Numbered from the stretch's first letter, positions 32,790 through 41,357 are shown. The stretch is 64,000 nt of DNA from Deinococcus ruber (GCF_014648095.1 NZ_BMQL01000011.1:62001-126000), one strand, 5' to 3'. The notes: generated by a model from the letters alone, not told the origin. Made by a program: numbers and translations.

Positions 32790-34889
32790 TCAACATGCAT
32801 CATTGCCGGGCCTGCAAGTCGGGGGCGGTGGCGGCGTACCTCCAGATCCACAGTTCGGGTATCCGGGATTGGCCGCACAAAATGTCGGATCGTGCGGATG
32901 ATTCGGATCGCCAGCTCCAACGTTATAGCCATTGGCGGCACACTGTTCGTACGTCCAACCAGCCTGGCAAGTACTACCATTATTACCACCATTTGCCGGT
33001 GTTGCACTGACACTTCCCGAATAATCGACTATGACTCGTAGTGACTGGTCTTTCTGCAATGTAAATGTCTGGCCTGGTGTAAAACCTGGTGATACGGCAA
33101 TGCCGTTAGCGTTAACCATTGTTGGCGCTATAATACTATAATTACCAGCGGGCAATTGCTCAGAAGTCACCGGCCTACTTGTATTGGTCATGTTCATTTT
33201 AAGTGCCAGGGCACCACTTGGCCCCGATACGCCCACACCTGTGTTGACTTGATCGGGTAGTCCGATCACCACAAGAGTAATACTCCCCTTAGGCTGGATG
33301 CTGTTGTATTGTACCAAAACACTCTGGTTCTGGTTTTTCTGGATAGAGAAGACGTAGGTTGGTTGCTGAGCAACGTAATAGCTGACCGGCTGTGGCGTCA
33401 GGATGTAAGACCCGACTGGCAGGTTATTGATTTTGATGCTGCCGTTGGCAAGCGTCAAGCTCGTACTGTAGGGTCCAGAAAGCAGGCCAGGAGCGTGATT
33501 GCCGTCCAAACCTACGACGTTGATGGTCAGGTTCCCTACGTCTGCGGTGGGGGCAGGAGCGACGGGGGCGGTTGGGCTGGTGTAGGCGACGTTGACCACC
33601 GTGGTGTTCCCGGCAGTGACGGTAAAGCTGATGCTGGTGCGCAGCGGTGTCGTGGTACCGACTCCCTGAGGTGATAGGACGTAGCCGCCGGTGGGAAGGT
33701 TCTGGATCGCTACCATGCCGTCTGTGAGATAGGTGCTGTAGCTAGTCGTGCCGCTGAGGGTCGCCAGGGCGCTTTGCCCGTTCAGGCCAGTCACGTTGAT
33801 GTGCAGGGTGCCTGTAGTCGCCGTAGCGGGAGCGGCAGGAGGCGCGGTGTACGTGACGCTGGCGAACGCCCGCTGTGCCCGGCCCTGCATGCTGATCGGT
33901 GCACCCTGCACGACGGGGGTGTACGTCACGCCACCTACCGTGACTGGACGAGCGGTGACGTTGAAGGTCCCTTGGGATACTGGGTAGATGGTGGTGACCG
34001 GGGTGACGGCATTGAGGTTCGGGCCGGACGTCGTGACATCCGCATCGACGCCTGCAGGGAGCCCGCTGACGGTCACTTTGAGGCGGTCGTCGACACCGCT
34101 GCCGAGGAGAGAGGTGCCGCAGTCGAGCAGGTGCCGTAGATGTCCAGGATCGAGCGGCACGGCATTGGCACTGCCGCTCCGCTCGCGCGTCACACCGACA
34201 CGCAGGTAGGCAAGCTGTGCGCCCACGGCCGAGACATTCTGCGGAGCACCCGTGGGATTGACCAGGAGAGCGCCGCTCGTGTCGCGGTAGACGTATTGGA
34301 ACCCGAGCATCACGCCCTCGCCCGCCTTGACCAGGGGGCTGTCGTTCAGACCGCGCAGGACGTCATTCCCGGACGCCTGCACCTGAAGCACGTTCGCCTT
34401 GAAGACCTGGAGCTGCGCCGCGCCCACGCCGTTGACGCAGCCGTTATGGGTGAAGCTGGTGCCTTGCTGGGCGGTAATTTTCAGCAACTTGGCGCTGCCG
34501 TCCGGGGAGACGATCAGCAGATGATCCCCCACCGTGGCCTGCAGGCCAGGGACGGTGAGTGTCTCACTGTTGGCGAAATCAGCCGCCGGAGCGACAGGAT
34601 AGGGTTCGCTGTTCTGAAAGACCGCTGTGAAGGCGCTCTCAGTGGCGTTGACAAAGCCCGCGAATTGACCCTGGGATGCGAAATCATGCGACAGCGCAGC
34701 TGCGAGCTGAGTACTGGACACCTGCTGTTCAGAAGCTTTGATGTCACTAATCGTGCGCTGGGTACCGTAGGGCAGGACCTGCGCGATCAGGGCGAAGACG
34801 ACACCGAGAACCAGCAGGGAGACCAGCATCTCAATCAGGGTGAAGCCTGATACGTGGCGGGCAAGTGGGGGAGAGTTTGGAGCAGGCAT
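32790..34889 (-). CDS. Giant prepilin-like surface protein (PilW-type head plus repeat domains)
   Basis: A 699-aa product from ATG at 34889, chosen for CTGGAGGTCTGT before it. Residues ~10-35 are a prepilin site (HVSGFTLIEMLVSLLVLG). Residues ~35-260 look like a PilW minor pilin body. From ~350 there are three to four similar beta modules (TTGTLHINVTGLNGQSALAT; VGNLTINVVGLDGNHAPGLL; GSITLVVIGLPDQVNTGVGV) each ending in LP.G.Y.L-type turns, then a cysteine-rich PPPPP tail (CQAGWTYEQC; CAANPGYPNC). It is far longer than a normal minor pilin and may be a tip adhesin. It is the last gene of the pilin block. Confidence 0.8.
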   Translation of the reverse strand: MPAPNSPPLARHVSGFTLIEMLVSLLVLGVVFALIAQVLPYGTQRTISDIKASEQQVSSTQLAAALSHDFASQGQFAGFVNATESAFTAVFQNSEPYPVAPAADFANSETLTVPGLQATVGDHLLIVSPDGSAKLLKITAQQGTSFTHNGCVNGVGAAQLQVFKANVLQVQASGNDVLRGLNDSPLVKAGEGVMLGFQYVYRDTSGALLVNPTGAPQNVSAVGAQLAYLRVGVTRERSGSANAVPLDPGHLRHLLDCGTSLLGSGVDDRLKVTVSGLPAGVDADVTTSGPNLNAVTPVTTIYPVSQGTFNVTARPVTVGGVTYTPVVQGAPISMQGRAQRAFASVTYTAPPAAPATATTGTLHINVTGLNGQSALATLSGTTSYSTYLTDGMVAIQNLPTGGYVLSPQGVGTTTPLRTSISFTVTAGNTTVVNVAYTSPTAPVAPAPTADVGNLTINVVGLDGNHAPGLLSGPYSTSLTLANGSIKINNLPVGSYILTPQPVSYYVAQQPTYVFSIQKNQNQSVLVQYNSIQPKGSITLVVIGLPDQVNTGVGVSGPSGALALKMNMTNTSRPVTSEQLPAGNYSIIAPTMVNANGIAVSPGFTPGQTFTLQKDQSLRVIVDYSGSVSATPANGGNNGSTCQAGWTYEQCAANGYNVGAGDPNHPHDPTFCAANPGYPNCGSGGTPPPPPTCRPGNDAC

Positions 34890-35170
34890 ACAGACCTCCA
34901 GGAAAGGAACGGGGGGCGAGCGGGCGTGTCTTGATCGAGGCCGGAGGGGCCGTTCCGGTAGCCCATGTGGAATGCATGGCAAGCGGGACGAAGACCACAC
35001 CGAGGACCAGCAGGCAGACCAGCATCTCGATCAGGGTGAAGCCTGATACGTGGCGGGCAAGTGGGGGAGAGGTTGGAGCAGACATCCAGACTTCCAGGAA
35101 AGGAACGGGTGTGTCTTGATTGGGGCCGGAGGGACCGTTCCGGCGGTCCACGTGGGATGCATGGCAAGCG
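34799..35170. repeat. Imperfect tandem duplication of a prepilin head and its leader
   Basis: The segments 34799-34985 and 34993-35170 match closely (for example TGAAGCCTGATACGTGGCGG at 34841 and 35037, and ATGCATGGCAAGCG at 34972 and 35157). The offset drops from 196 to 185 nt because of a small internal deletion. Confidence 0.75.
34831..35085 (-). pseudogene. Truncated duplicate prepilin (84 aa)
   Basis: From ATG at 35085 the frame reads MSAPTSPPLARHVSGFTLIE then MLVCLLVLGVVFVPLAMHS, nearly identical to the start of the 32790-34889 protein, and then runs into leader-region sequence in a foreign frame. It arose by a ~190-bp tandem duplication. It keeps a complete prepilin peptidase site and hydrophobic helix, so it could still be exported and cleaved, but has no pilin head. 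Confidence 0.6.
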
Positions 35171-35195
35171 GTATCCACCGCCGGACGACGCGCCG

Positions 35196-35588
35196 TCACG
35201 GCTGGCCACCCGGCGCGACGGCCGTGCCGCTGACCCCGTTGCCTGCTCGGTCGCGCACCGCGATGAGGTATTGCGGCGGGTCACTGTTGGGAACAAAGGT
35301 GACGGTGGCTGAGAAGGTTGAGCTGAGGAGCTGCTGATCTGTGCCGCTTTCGAGGCTCAGGATGGCCTGCGGGGACAGCTGCGGCTGCATGGCTGCGCTA
35401 TTCCCACGGTTGATCTCACGGGCGATCAACGCGAGATTGGCGGTCGCGACTTCGTTGCTGGTCAGCTGGGTCTGCTGGGTGGTGGAGGCGACCTGTGCGT
35501 GGATGTACACCCCGGTGACCAGGGCCAGGAGGACCAGCGCCACCAGCGCTTCGATCAGTGTGAATCCCTGGCATACACCGGCGCGCAT
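35196..35588 (-). CDS. Minor pilin, PilV-like
   Basis: A 130-aa product. The prepilin site is close to the start: MRAGVCQGFTLIEALVALVL, with the hydrophobic helix to ~residue 25. The helix continues as NEVATANLALIAREINRG. A short beta head follows (STFSATVTFVPNSDPPQYLI). Its ATG overlaps the upstream stop (TGATG), so it is coupled to the FimT-like gene. A minor pilin or initiator subunit is the likely role. Confidence 0.8.
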   Translation of the reverse strand: MRAGVCQGFTLIEALVALVLLALVTGVYIHAQVASTTQQTQLTSNEVATANLALIAREINRGNSAAMQPQLSPQAILSLESGTDQQLLSSTFSATVTFVPNSDPPQYLIAVRDRAGNGVSGTAVAPGGQP

Positions 35589-35998
35589 CAGCAGCGCACC
35601 GGAGCGGCACTGCCGTAGAGCAGCGGCGTGATTCGGGTGCAGGTGTTGCTGACATGCAGGATCAGGCTGCCGCTGACACTGTTCGGGCTGACCTGCAGGT
35701 CGCTCTGGGCACTGGCATCCTGCGGAATCGGGACGCTGGGGCCGTCCTCGACCACGCCTGCGCTGCTGTAGGTCAGCAGCCGCTGGTTCTGAGCTTGCAG
35801 CGTCAACGTGACTCCTTTCTGCCGGGCGAGTCCCGGCAGGATCTGGACGGCGGCCAGGCTGGCGTCGAGGTAACTCTGTTCGTCGCTGGCGCTGGGGCCG
35901 TGGGTGAATCCGAGCAGGCCGACCAGCAGCGCCATGATGGCAATGACCACCAGCAGCTCCACCAGGGTGAAGCCCTCACGTGGCCGTTCAGTTGCCAT
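35588..35998 (-). CDS. Minor pilin, FimT/GspH-like
   Basis: A 136-aa product with prepilin motif EGFTLVELLVVIAIMALLVG at residues ~8-27. The second part has the GspH/FimT pattern: LDASLAAVQILPGLARQKGV then LTLQAQNQRLLTYS and a C-terminal pair of cysteines (SNTCTRI; PVRC). It overlaps the upstream pilin gene by 11 nt and the downstream one by 3 nt. It probably primes pilus assembly with the PilV- and PilW-like subunits. Confidence 0.8.
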   Translation of the reverse strand: MATERPREGFTLVELLVVIAIMALLVGLLGFTHGPSASDEQSYLDASLAAVQILPGLARQKGVTLTLQAQNQRLLTYSSAGVVEDGPSVPIPQDASAQSDLQVSPNSVSGSLILHVSNTCTRITPLLYGSAAPVRC

Positions 35999-36413
35999 AG
36001 CTGACCGCTCCGGTTCCTGCCACGGTCACGCGGCCTCCGCCGTAGGTGGCGGTGACACTCACTGTTCGGTCGGTGGCGGCGCTGGCCTGGCAGCCCGTCA
36101 CGTGCCCGTCCGGTGCGGTGAATCCAGGGCGATTCCCTTCGTTGCCGCTCACCAGATACGGGGCCTGGACGTTGAATGTGACCGCCTGCATGCAGCTCAG
36201 CGGCACCACGTCGCTCGTAGTGAGTTCAGGATGCACGGCCAGGAAGCTGTTCAGGGACGCCTGGACCGTGGTCGCGCGGGTCAGTGCGGCCGCCTTGTCC
36301 CCCTGCATAAGGGCACCCCGGTAGGTGGGCAGCAGGATGGCCGCGAGCAGCGCGATGATGGCGACGACGACCAGCAGTTCGATCAGGGTAAAGGCCTGGA
36401 TGCGGCGCGGCAT
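35988..36413 (-). CDS. Type IV pilin-like protein
   Basis: A 141-aa product from ATG at 36413 (longer frames upstream lack a site). RIQAFTLIELLVVVAIIALL is a clear prepilin site and helix. The head has a cysteine pair (LSCMQAVTF ... VTGCQASA), probably the D-loop disulphide, and a beta C-terminus (RTVSVTATYGGGRVTVAG). It differs from the five KKPYDVAA-type pilins upstream, so it may be a minor subunit. Confidence 0.8.
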   Translation of the reverse strand: MPRRIQAFTLIELLVVVAIIALLAAILLPTYRGALMQGDKAAALTRATTVQASLNSFLAVHPELTTSDVVPLSCMQAVTFNVQAPYLVSGNEGNRPGFTAPDGHVTGCQASAATDRTVSVTATYGGGRVTVAGTGAVSYGN

Positions 36414-36432
36414 GGCAGGGTGTTCCCGAAGC

Positions 36433-36879
36433 TCAGTTGATCCGCTGGAAGCGGATGCCAGCGTCGCGGTTGAACACATAGATCGCCGTGCCAGCAGTCG
36501 ACCAGACTCGGAACGCGAAGTTCGAGCCGCCCACGCCGATCTTGTTGTTGCCCCCACCGGCGAGGGCGATGTTGTTCCAGTCTTCAGCCACTTGGACATT
36601 CATGGTCGAACACTGCTCGGTCACGTCACCGTTGTTGAGCTGGGAGAGGCTGTTGGCGGCCTGTTCATTGTGTTCGCTTTCATACGTGACTTGCGCCTGG
36701 ACAATGGATTTGCCGCACTGCATCGAGGCGACGTCGTACGGCTTTTTTCGTGCCGCGCTGAAACTGGGGATCAGGATGGACGCCAGAATGCCGATAATGG
36801 CAATGACGACCAGCAGTTCGATCAGGGTGAAGCCCTGGGTACGGCGGGCGGGACGGGCGAGGGTCAGACGACGGTTCAT
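36433..36879 (-). CDS. Type IV major-pilin paralogue 1
   Basis: A 148-aa product from ATG at 36879 (TAGGAGTCGCT before it). RTQGFTLIELLVVIAIIGIL is the prepilin site. The conserved block ARKKPYDVASMQCGKSIVQA and TYESEHNEQAANSLSQLNNG, with a Cys at VTEQC, is shared by all five paralogues. The C-terminal head (NNKIGVGGSNFAFRVWSTAG; IYVFNRDAGIRFQRIN) is specific. It is the last of the tandem set. Confidence 0.85.
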   Translation of the reverse strand: MNRRLTLARPARRTQGFTLIELLVVIAIIGILASILIPSFSAARKKPYDVASMQCGKSIVQAQVTYESEHNEQAANSLSQLNNGDVTEQCSTMNVQVAEDWNNIALAGGGNNKIGVGGSNFAFRVWSTAGTAIYVFNRDAGIRFQRIN

Positions 36880-36923
36880 AGCGACTCCTACGAGGCGAAG
36901 ATGGGCGAGAGGCGGCGGCACCT

Positions 36924-37367
36924 TCACCAGGTGGTTTGAACCTGCAGCGCGGGGTGCTGGGCGGCCTGGTTGAAGTTGTAGAGATCGGTGCCGTTCTGCG
37001 ACCAGGCCAGGAACAGCAGGTGTCCCTGACCGTCGTTGTTGATCACCCGGTCGCCGGTGGTGGTTTTGGTCAGTCCGGTCGAGTCGTAGTGATGCACCTG
37101 GACGTTCTGGCACTGTTCGTTGACGTCCGCGTTGTTGAGCGCTGCGACACTGCCGGCGAATGCATTGTTGTGCTCGCCCTGGTAGGTCACTTCTGCCTGA
37201 GCGATGGCTTTGACACACTGCATCGCGGCCACGTCGTAAGGTTTTTTGCGGCTCGCCGAAAAGCTGGGGATGAGAATGGCAGCCAGGATTCCGATGATGG
37301 CGATCACGACCAGCAGTTCGATCAGCGTGAAGCCTTGCGTGCGGGCGGGAGAGCGGGGGTGATTCAT
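36924..37367 (-). CDS. Type IV major-pilin paralogue 2
   Basis: A 147-aa product from ATG at 37367 (AAAGGAACGCCTG before it). ARTQGFTLIELLVVIAIIGI, then SRKKPYDVAAMQCVKAIAQA and TYQGEHNNAFAGSVAALNNA, DVNEQC. The head diverges most of the five (HYDSTGLTKTTTGDRVINND; YNFNQAAQHPALQVQTTW) and lacks the second block GGSNxAFKVWS in its usual form. Confidence 0.85.
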   Translation of the reverse strand: MNHPRSPARTQGFTLIELLVVIAIIGILAAILIPSFSASRKKPYDVAAMQCVKAIAQAEVTYQGEHNNAFAGSVAALNNADVNEQCQNVQVHHYDSTGLTKTTTGDRVINNDGQGHLLFLAWSQNGTDLYNFNQAAQHPALQVQTTW

Positions 37368-37401
37368 CAGGCGTTCCTTTGGGTGTGGGGGCATCCTGAT
37401 C

Positions 37402-37869
37402 TCAGTTCTGCTTCAGGAGGTGCGTTCCCGCGTCTTTGTTGTAGCCGTACACACTGACGCCCAGGGGGCTCCAAACTTTGAAGGCATAGTTGGATCCGCC
37501 GGTTGAAATGAGTCCTGTGCCGCCGGTCGTGACGGTATTCGTCGGATTCTCGGCATCCTTCCCGACCTGGATGTTGCCGGGTGCCTGGGCGCACTGCTCC
37601 GTCACATCAGCATTGTTGAGCTGAGCAAGCCCGTTGGCGGGCGTGTCGTTGTGTTCGCTCATATAGGTGATCTGTGCACTGATGATGGCCTTTCCGCACT
37701 GCAACGCGGCGACGTCATAGGGTTTTTTGCGGCTGGCCGAGAAGCTGGGAATGAGAATGGCTGCCAGGATGCCGATGATGGCGATCACGACCAGCAGCTC
37801 GATCAGGGTGAAGCCCTGGGTGCGGGTCGAAGACAACCGGACGTGAGGAGCAGGTCTGAACTCGGACAT
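37402..37869 (-). CDS. Type IV major-pilin paralogue 3
   Basis: A 155-aa product with TRTQGFTLIELLVVIAIIGI at ~16-35, SRKKPYDVAALQCGKAIISA, TYMSEHNDTPANGLAQLNNA and DVTEQC. The head ends GGSNYAFKVWSPLGVSVYGY NKD. The N-terminal ~50 residues are almost identical to paralogues 2 and 4, also at DNA level, which would favour recombination within the array. Confidence 0.85.
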   Translation of the reverse strand: MSEFRPAPHVRLSSTRTQGFTLIELLVVIAIIGILAAILIPSFSASRKKPYDVAALQCGKAIISAQITYMSEHNDTPANGLAQLNNADVTEQCAQAPGNIQVGKDAENPTNTVTTGGTGLISTGGSNYAFKVWSPLGVSVYGYNKDAGTHLLKQN

Positions 37870-37929
37870 TGTTGGCCTCTGGAAGGAATCTGGGCGAAGA
37901 GGAAAGGGGGGTCTGTCAGGGCCAGCGAA

Positions 37930-38364
37930 TCAATTCATCTTGCTCAACCGCTGCCCAGACCACAGGCTGTACCCGTAGATCGACGCGCCGTTATTGCTCC
38001 AAACCTTGAAGCCGTAATACCCGTCGGAACTGCCGGAGGACACGATCTTGTTGGAACCGCCACTGGTCTGGGTGGGCTGATCGTCGATGCTGGCCACCTG
38101 GATGTTCTGGCACTGCTCGTTGACATCGCTGTTGTTCAGATGCGAGACGGTGTTCGCAGCCACGCCGTTGTGCTCGCCGGTATACGTCACCTGCGCGTTG
38201 ACGATGGCCTTTCCGCACTGCAACGCGGCCACGTCGTAGGGTTTTTTGCGGCTGGCCGAGAAGCTGGGAATCAGAATGGCTGCCAAAATACCGATGATGG
38301 CAATCACGACCAGCAGCTCAATTAAGGTGAAGCCCTGGGTGCGGCGGAGATGGGTACGGGTCAT
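37930..38364 (-). CDS. Type IV major-pilin paralogue 4
   Basis: A 144-aa product from ATG at 38364 (CCAGAGGACTCT before it). RRTQGFTLIELLVVIAIIGI, SRKKPYDVAALQCGKAIVNA, TYTGEHNGVAANTVSHLNNS, DVNEQC, and a head with SDGYYGFKVWSNNGASIYGY. Same design as its neighbours. Confidence 0.85.
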   Translation of the reverse strand: MTRTHLRRTQGFTLIELLVVIAIIGILAAILIPSFSASRKKPYDVAALQCGKAIVNAQVTYTGEHNGVAANTVSHLNNSDVNEQCQNIQVASIDDQPTQTSGGSNKIVSSGSSDGYYGFKVWSNNGASIYGYSLWSGQRLSKMN

Positions 38365-38418
38365 AGAGTCCTCTGGGTTGGATGGATGTGGCGACGCACT
38401 GCGGTTCACACGGGCGGG

Positions 38419-38862
38419 TCAGTTGAGAATGGTGAGGTGCTGGTTGCTCCAGGTGTTGTAGACGTAGGTGTTGTGACCGTGTTGATGCCACACCTTGAAG
38501 GCGTAGTGACCGGTGTCATCGGTGGTGATGTTGCCGTCTCCGTCACTGTCCTGGATGGTCAGCTTGTCGATTTCACTGATCTCGACGCCTCGGCATTGCG
38601 CGGTCACGTCGGTATTCCCCAGACGTGCGACATCGTCAGCGGCCGCGTTGTTGTGTTCGGCGCTGTAGGTTACTTGCGCCTGGATGATCGCTTTTCCGCA
38701 TTGCAGGGCAGCGACATCGTAGGGACGCTGGCGGTTAGCGAGCAGATTCGGGATGACGATGGCTGCGAGGATCCCGATGATGGCGACGACGATCAGCACT
38801 TCGATCAGCGTGAAGCCCTGGCGGGACGTTGGGCTGCGGCAGTTGAGGCAAGTACGGTGCAT
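38419..38862 (-). CDS. Type IV major-pilin paralogue 5 (first of the array)
   Basis: A 147-aa product from ATG at 38862. TSRQGFTLIEVLIVVAIIGI, then NRQRPYDVAALQCGKAIIQA, TYSAEHNNAAADDVARLGNT, DVTAQC, and DDTGHYAFKVWHQHGHNTYV YNT. It is the most divergent at the N-terminus (NLLANRQ instead of SFSASRK). The CCACCACCCGG box lies 18 nt before the start, and a -35/-10-like pair (TTGAAC, TATGTT) precedes the box, so transcription of the pilin array probably begins here. Confidence 0.85.
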   Translation of the reverse strand: MHRTCLNCRSPTSRQGFTLIEVLIVVAIIGILAAIVIPNLLANRQRPYDVAALQCGKAIIQAQVTYSAEHNNAAADDVARLGNTDVTAQCRGVEISEIDKLTIQDSDGDGNITTDDTGHYAFKVWHQHGHNTYVYNTWSNQHLTILN

Positions 38863-38880
38863 GGGGTGTAGCGTGCGTCC

Positions 38881-38891
38881 CCGGGTGGTGG
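38881..38891 (-). promoter_or_regulatory. CCACCACCCGG box at the head of the pilin array
   Basis: The minus strand reads GCCCACCACCCGGGG, 18 nt before ATG 38862. Upstream are TTGAAC and, 18 nt on, TATGTT, which would place the transcription start at or next to the box. Confidence 0.6.
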
Positions 38892-38926
38892 GCAACATAG
38901 GGGGGGTGGACGCATCTGTTCAACAG

Positions 38927-38968
38927 AACGGCAGGCCCTGCTCCTTCAGAGAAGCAGGGCCTGCCGTT
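38927..38968 (-). terminator. 16-bp perfect hairpin between pilC and the pilin array
   Basis: AACGGCAGGCCCTGCT pairs with AGCAGGGCCTGCCGTT around a 10-nt loop, 17 nt beyond the pilC stop. There is no clear U run, so it may stop or only attenuate transcription from the pilus assembly operon and insulate the array. Confidence 0.6.
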
Positions 38969-38984
38969 GGAAAGCCTGTGACAA

Positions 38985-40187
38985 TTACTGGCTGAGGTGC
39001 TGAATAATGCTGGAGAGTGGCAGGAAGACGCTCATCAGGATGAGAGCCACCATCACGCCGATGAAGATCGTCAGTAAGGGATTGATACTGTTCGTCAGGG
39101 TTTCGACGGACTCGTCGATTTTGGTGTTATAGATAAACACCACTTGCTTCAGCAGGTCGGAGAGCTGCTCGTCTTTTTCGCCTGCACGCACGATGCGGGC
39201 GTAGTCATCGGGAATCAGCCGGGGATAGTTCTCGATCACCTCCGCGATGTCGCTGCCCTGACGCACGGCCGTCGCTGCTTCCTGGAAGATGCGTTCGTAG
39301 AGGACATTGCCGGTGGTGAGACCGGCAAGGCGCAGAGATTCCTCCTTGTTGATGCCGTTCTCTGACAGGCTCTGCCAGGTGTTGCTGGCGCGGGCGAGGA
39401 CGAAGACCTGCACGAAATTGCGCACCTTGGGGATCTGCGTCAGGAGGGTATCGCGCTGGAGTCGTCCCTGTGGGGTCTTGACGTAGCGCATCAGCAGCAG
39501 CGGCGTGGCCACACAGACCACCAGTAGCCCCACGATGAACGCTGGATTCTTGAGGAGGTTTGCAAAGGCGAGCATGAAGACGGTAATGGCCGGCAACTTC
39601 CCGCCGATGCCTTTGAGAATGCCTGAAAACTGCGGAACGACGTTGGTGGTCAAGCCGTACATCACCACCAGCGAGAAGAGGAACGTAAACATGGGTTGCT
39701 GCACAGCCTTCCGGATTTTGCTGTTCAGGCCGATCTGCCACTGCATCATGTCTGCCAGCCGGGAGATCTGTTTGAGATCGCCGCCGCGTTCCGCTGCCTC
39801 GATGAAGGCGAGGGTCACGGCATCAAAGGTGCCGGGGTAGTCGCTCAGCGCTTCGTGCAGGTATTGACCGCCCTGGCCGGTCTTGCTTTCGAGTTCCAGC
39901 GCGATCTTCCGCAGCTTCTTGTTGGTGACGATGTTTCTGGCGGAGGCCAGGGAATCCTGCAGATTGATGCCGGCATTCTGCATGAGGCCCAACTGCCGGA
40001 AAAAAATGGCCAGCTGCGCCGTATTCGGGGCGGGCTCGAACAGCGTGAGGTTGCGGTCCGCTTCCAGCTTGAAGATCTGGAGGTTGCGTTGATCGAGGGC
40101 ACGGAGTGCGTCTTGTTCGCTGAGTGCTTCGATGGTTCCCCGGCGGGCCTTGCCGCTGCGCGTGAAGCCTTCGTAGGTGTATTCCAT
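38985..40187 (-). CDS. pilC: Type IV pilus inner-membrane platform protein PilC
   Basis: A 400-aa product with the standard two T2SS-F domains. Domain 1 (~60-190) has LAIFFRQLGLMQNAGINLQD and LAFIEAAERGGDLKQISRLA. A membrane helix follows (FTFLFSLVVMYGLTTNVV). Domain 2 (~260-370) has VFVLARASNTWQSLSENGIN and RIVRAGEKDEQLSDLLKQVV, and a last helix (PLLTIFIGVMVALILMSVFL). The N-terminal MEYTYEGFTRSGKARRGTIE is typical. It joins the assembly ATPase to the growing pilus. The ATG directly follows the upstream stop. Confidence 0.95.
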   Translation of the reverse strand: MEYTYEGFTRSGKARRGTIEALSEQDALRALDQRNLQIFKLEADRNLTLFEPAPNTAQLAIFFRQLGLMQNAGINLQDSLASARNIVTNKKLRKIALELESKTGQGGQYLHEALSDYPGTFDAVTLAFIEAAERGGDLKQISRLADMMQWQIGLNSKIRKAVQQPMFTFLFSLVVMYGLTTNVVPQFSGILKGIGGKLPAITVFMLAFANLLKNPAFIVGLLVVCVATPLLLMRYVKTPQGRLQRDTLLTQIPKVRNFVQVFVLARASNTWQSLSENGINKEESLRLAGLTTGNVLYERIFQEAATAVRQGSDIAEVIENYPRLIPDDYARIVRAGEKDEQLSDLLKQVVFIYNTKIDESVETLTNSINPLLTIFIGVMVALILMSVFLPLSSIIQHLSQ

Positions 40188-41357
40188 TCACAGGCCCGGC
40201 TTGAGGACGGCAGTGGTGGCGCTCGGTGTCCAGCGATACCGGACGGGATAGCTGACATTGTTGGTGAGGTCCTGCACGGTCCATTCGAGGGTGACCGGGG
40301 TCGTCTGCGTGCCGGTCACGTTCCGGAAGGTGATGGTGCCGATCTCGCCGCTGTTGGGCGGCAGCATCATGGGTTCGCCGCTGCTGTCACGCGCATCCAG
40401 GCGGGCCGCCAGATACGTGCCACCCTGGTTGACACGCAGATGCTGCGGGTCCAGCTTGGCTGTGGTGACGTGCGAGCGGTTGACGATGCTGTAGCTGATC
40501 TGGGTGCGTCCGTCTGACAGTGTCCGGGCGGTGAAGGTGCCGTGCAGGAAGTCGGGCAGTGTGGTCGCCTGCGGATCACGCGGTTGCGCCGCCACGCTGG
40601 TGGCCGGGACGACAGGCCCTGCTGCCGTGGGGGCGGTCACAGCGACAGGGGTTGGCAGCGGCTGTGCCGGCGGGCTGCTGGGAACGGGCGGCATCGACAC
40701 AGGCCCAGTCGAGGCGGCAGCGGCAGGCTTGGGCGTAGCCTCCACAACAGGGGGCGCTGGCGTCGTCACCAGAACGGCCACGGGCGTCTGCGGTGCTGGG
40801 ACCGCCGCGGCCGCTGGGATCTTGACAGGCTGGGTGGGTGCCACCGTCACGATCACCGGGACCGGAGGGACAGCAGCTGCTGGCGGTGTGATGGCGGGAA
40901 CGGCCGTGGCGGTGTTCCAGACAGGTGCGCTGCTCTGCACCTGACTGCTGGCGTCCGTCCAGTTGATCGGCGCAGGCTGGGCCGCCACCGGGGCCGTGGC
41001 TTTCGGGGTGGCAGTGACGATCGGTGCGGTGGTCAGACGGGTCATGGCCTGCGCGTACTGCGCTTGGAAGAGCATCATCTCGTCGTAGGTGGCGACATGC
41101 AGAGGTGTCTGCGCGTACACCATCACATTGGTGCCGGTGCCCAGGTAATTGCTGATCATGTACGTGGTCGGGCCGAGCTGCACCGTGCCGTAGGGCAGCA
41201 TCGTCAAGCTGATCGGCGGGAGGGTACTGCTGGTCGCGGCGCTCGCAGCGGCACTGCTGGTGGCAGCGGCGCCGCTGGGCGTGCTGTTCCAGCCCTGCGC
41301 GAACGCGGTGGTCAGGATGAGGCTCAGGGTGAGGGCGGACAGGCGGCGTCGCATCAT
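40188..41357 (-). CDS. Secreted proline/alanine-rich protein of the pilus operon
   Basis: A 389-aa product from ATG 41357 (CCTGGAGATCC in front). It has a signal peptide (ALTLSLILTTAFAQG) and an A/S/T/P-rich middle. The C-terminal ~110 residues form an ordered beta domain (LHGTFTARTLSDGRTQISYS; NSGEIGTITFRNVTGTQTTP; YPVRYRWTPSATTAVLKPGL). It lies between pilQ and pilC in the operon. It may help secretin assembly or cell-wall passage. No named family is recognised. Confidence 0.7.
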   Translation of the reverse strand: MMRRRLSALTLSLILTTAFAQGWNSTPSGAAATSSAAASAATSSTLPPISLTMLPYGTVQLGPTTYMISNYLGTGTNVMVYAQTPLHVATYDEMMLFQAQYAQAMTRLTTAPIVTATPKATAPVAAQPAPINWTDASSQVQSSAPVWNTATAVPAITPPAAAVPPVPVIVTVAPTQPVKIPAAAAVPAPQTPVAVLVTTPAPPVVEATPKPAAAASTGPVSMPPVPSSPPAQPLPTPVAVTAPTAAGPVVPATSVAAQPRDPQATTLPDFLHGTFTARTLSDGRTQISYSIVNRSHVTTAKLDPQHLRVNQGGTYLAARLDARDSSGEPMMLPPNSGEIGTITFRNVTGTQTTPVTLEWTVQDLTNNVSYPVRYRWTPSATTAVLKPGL

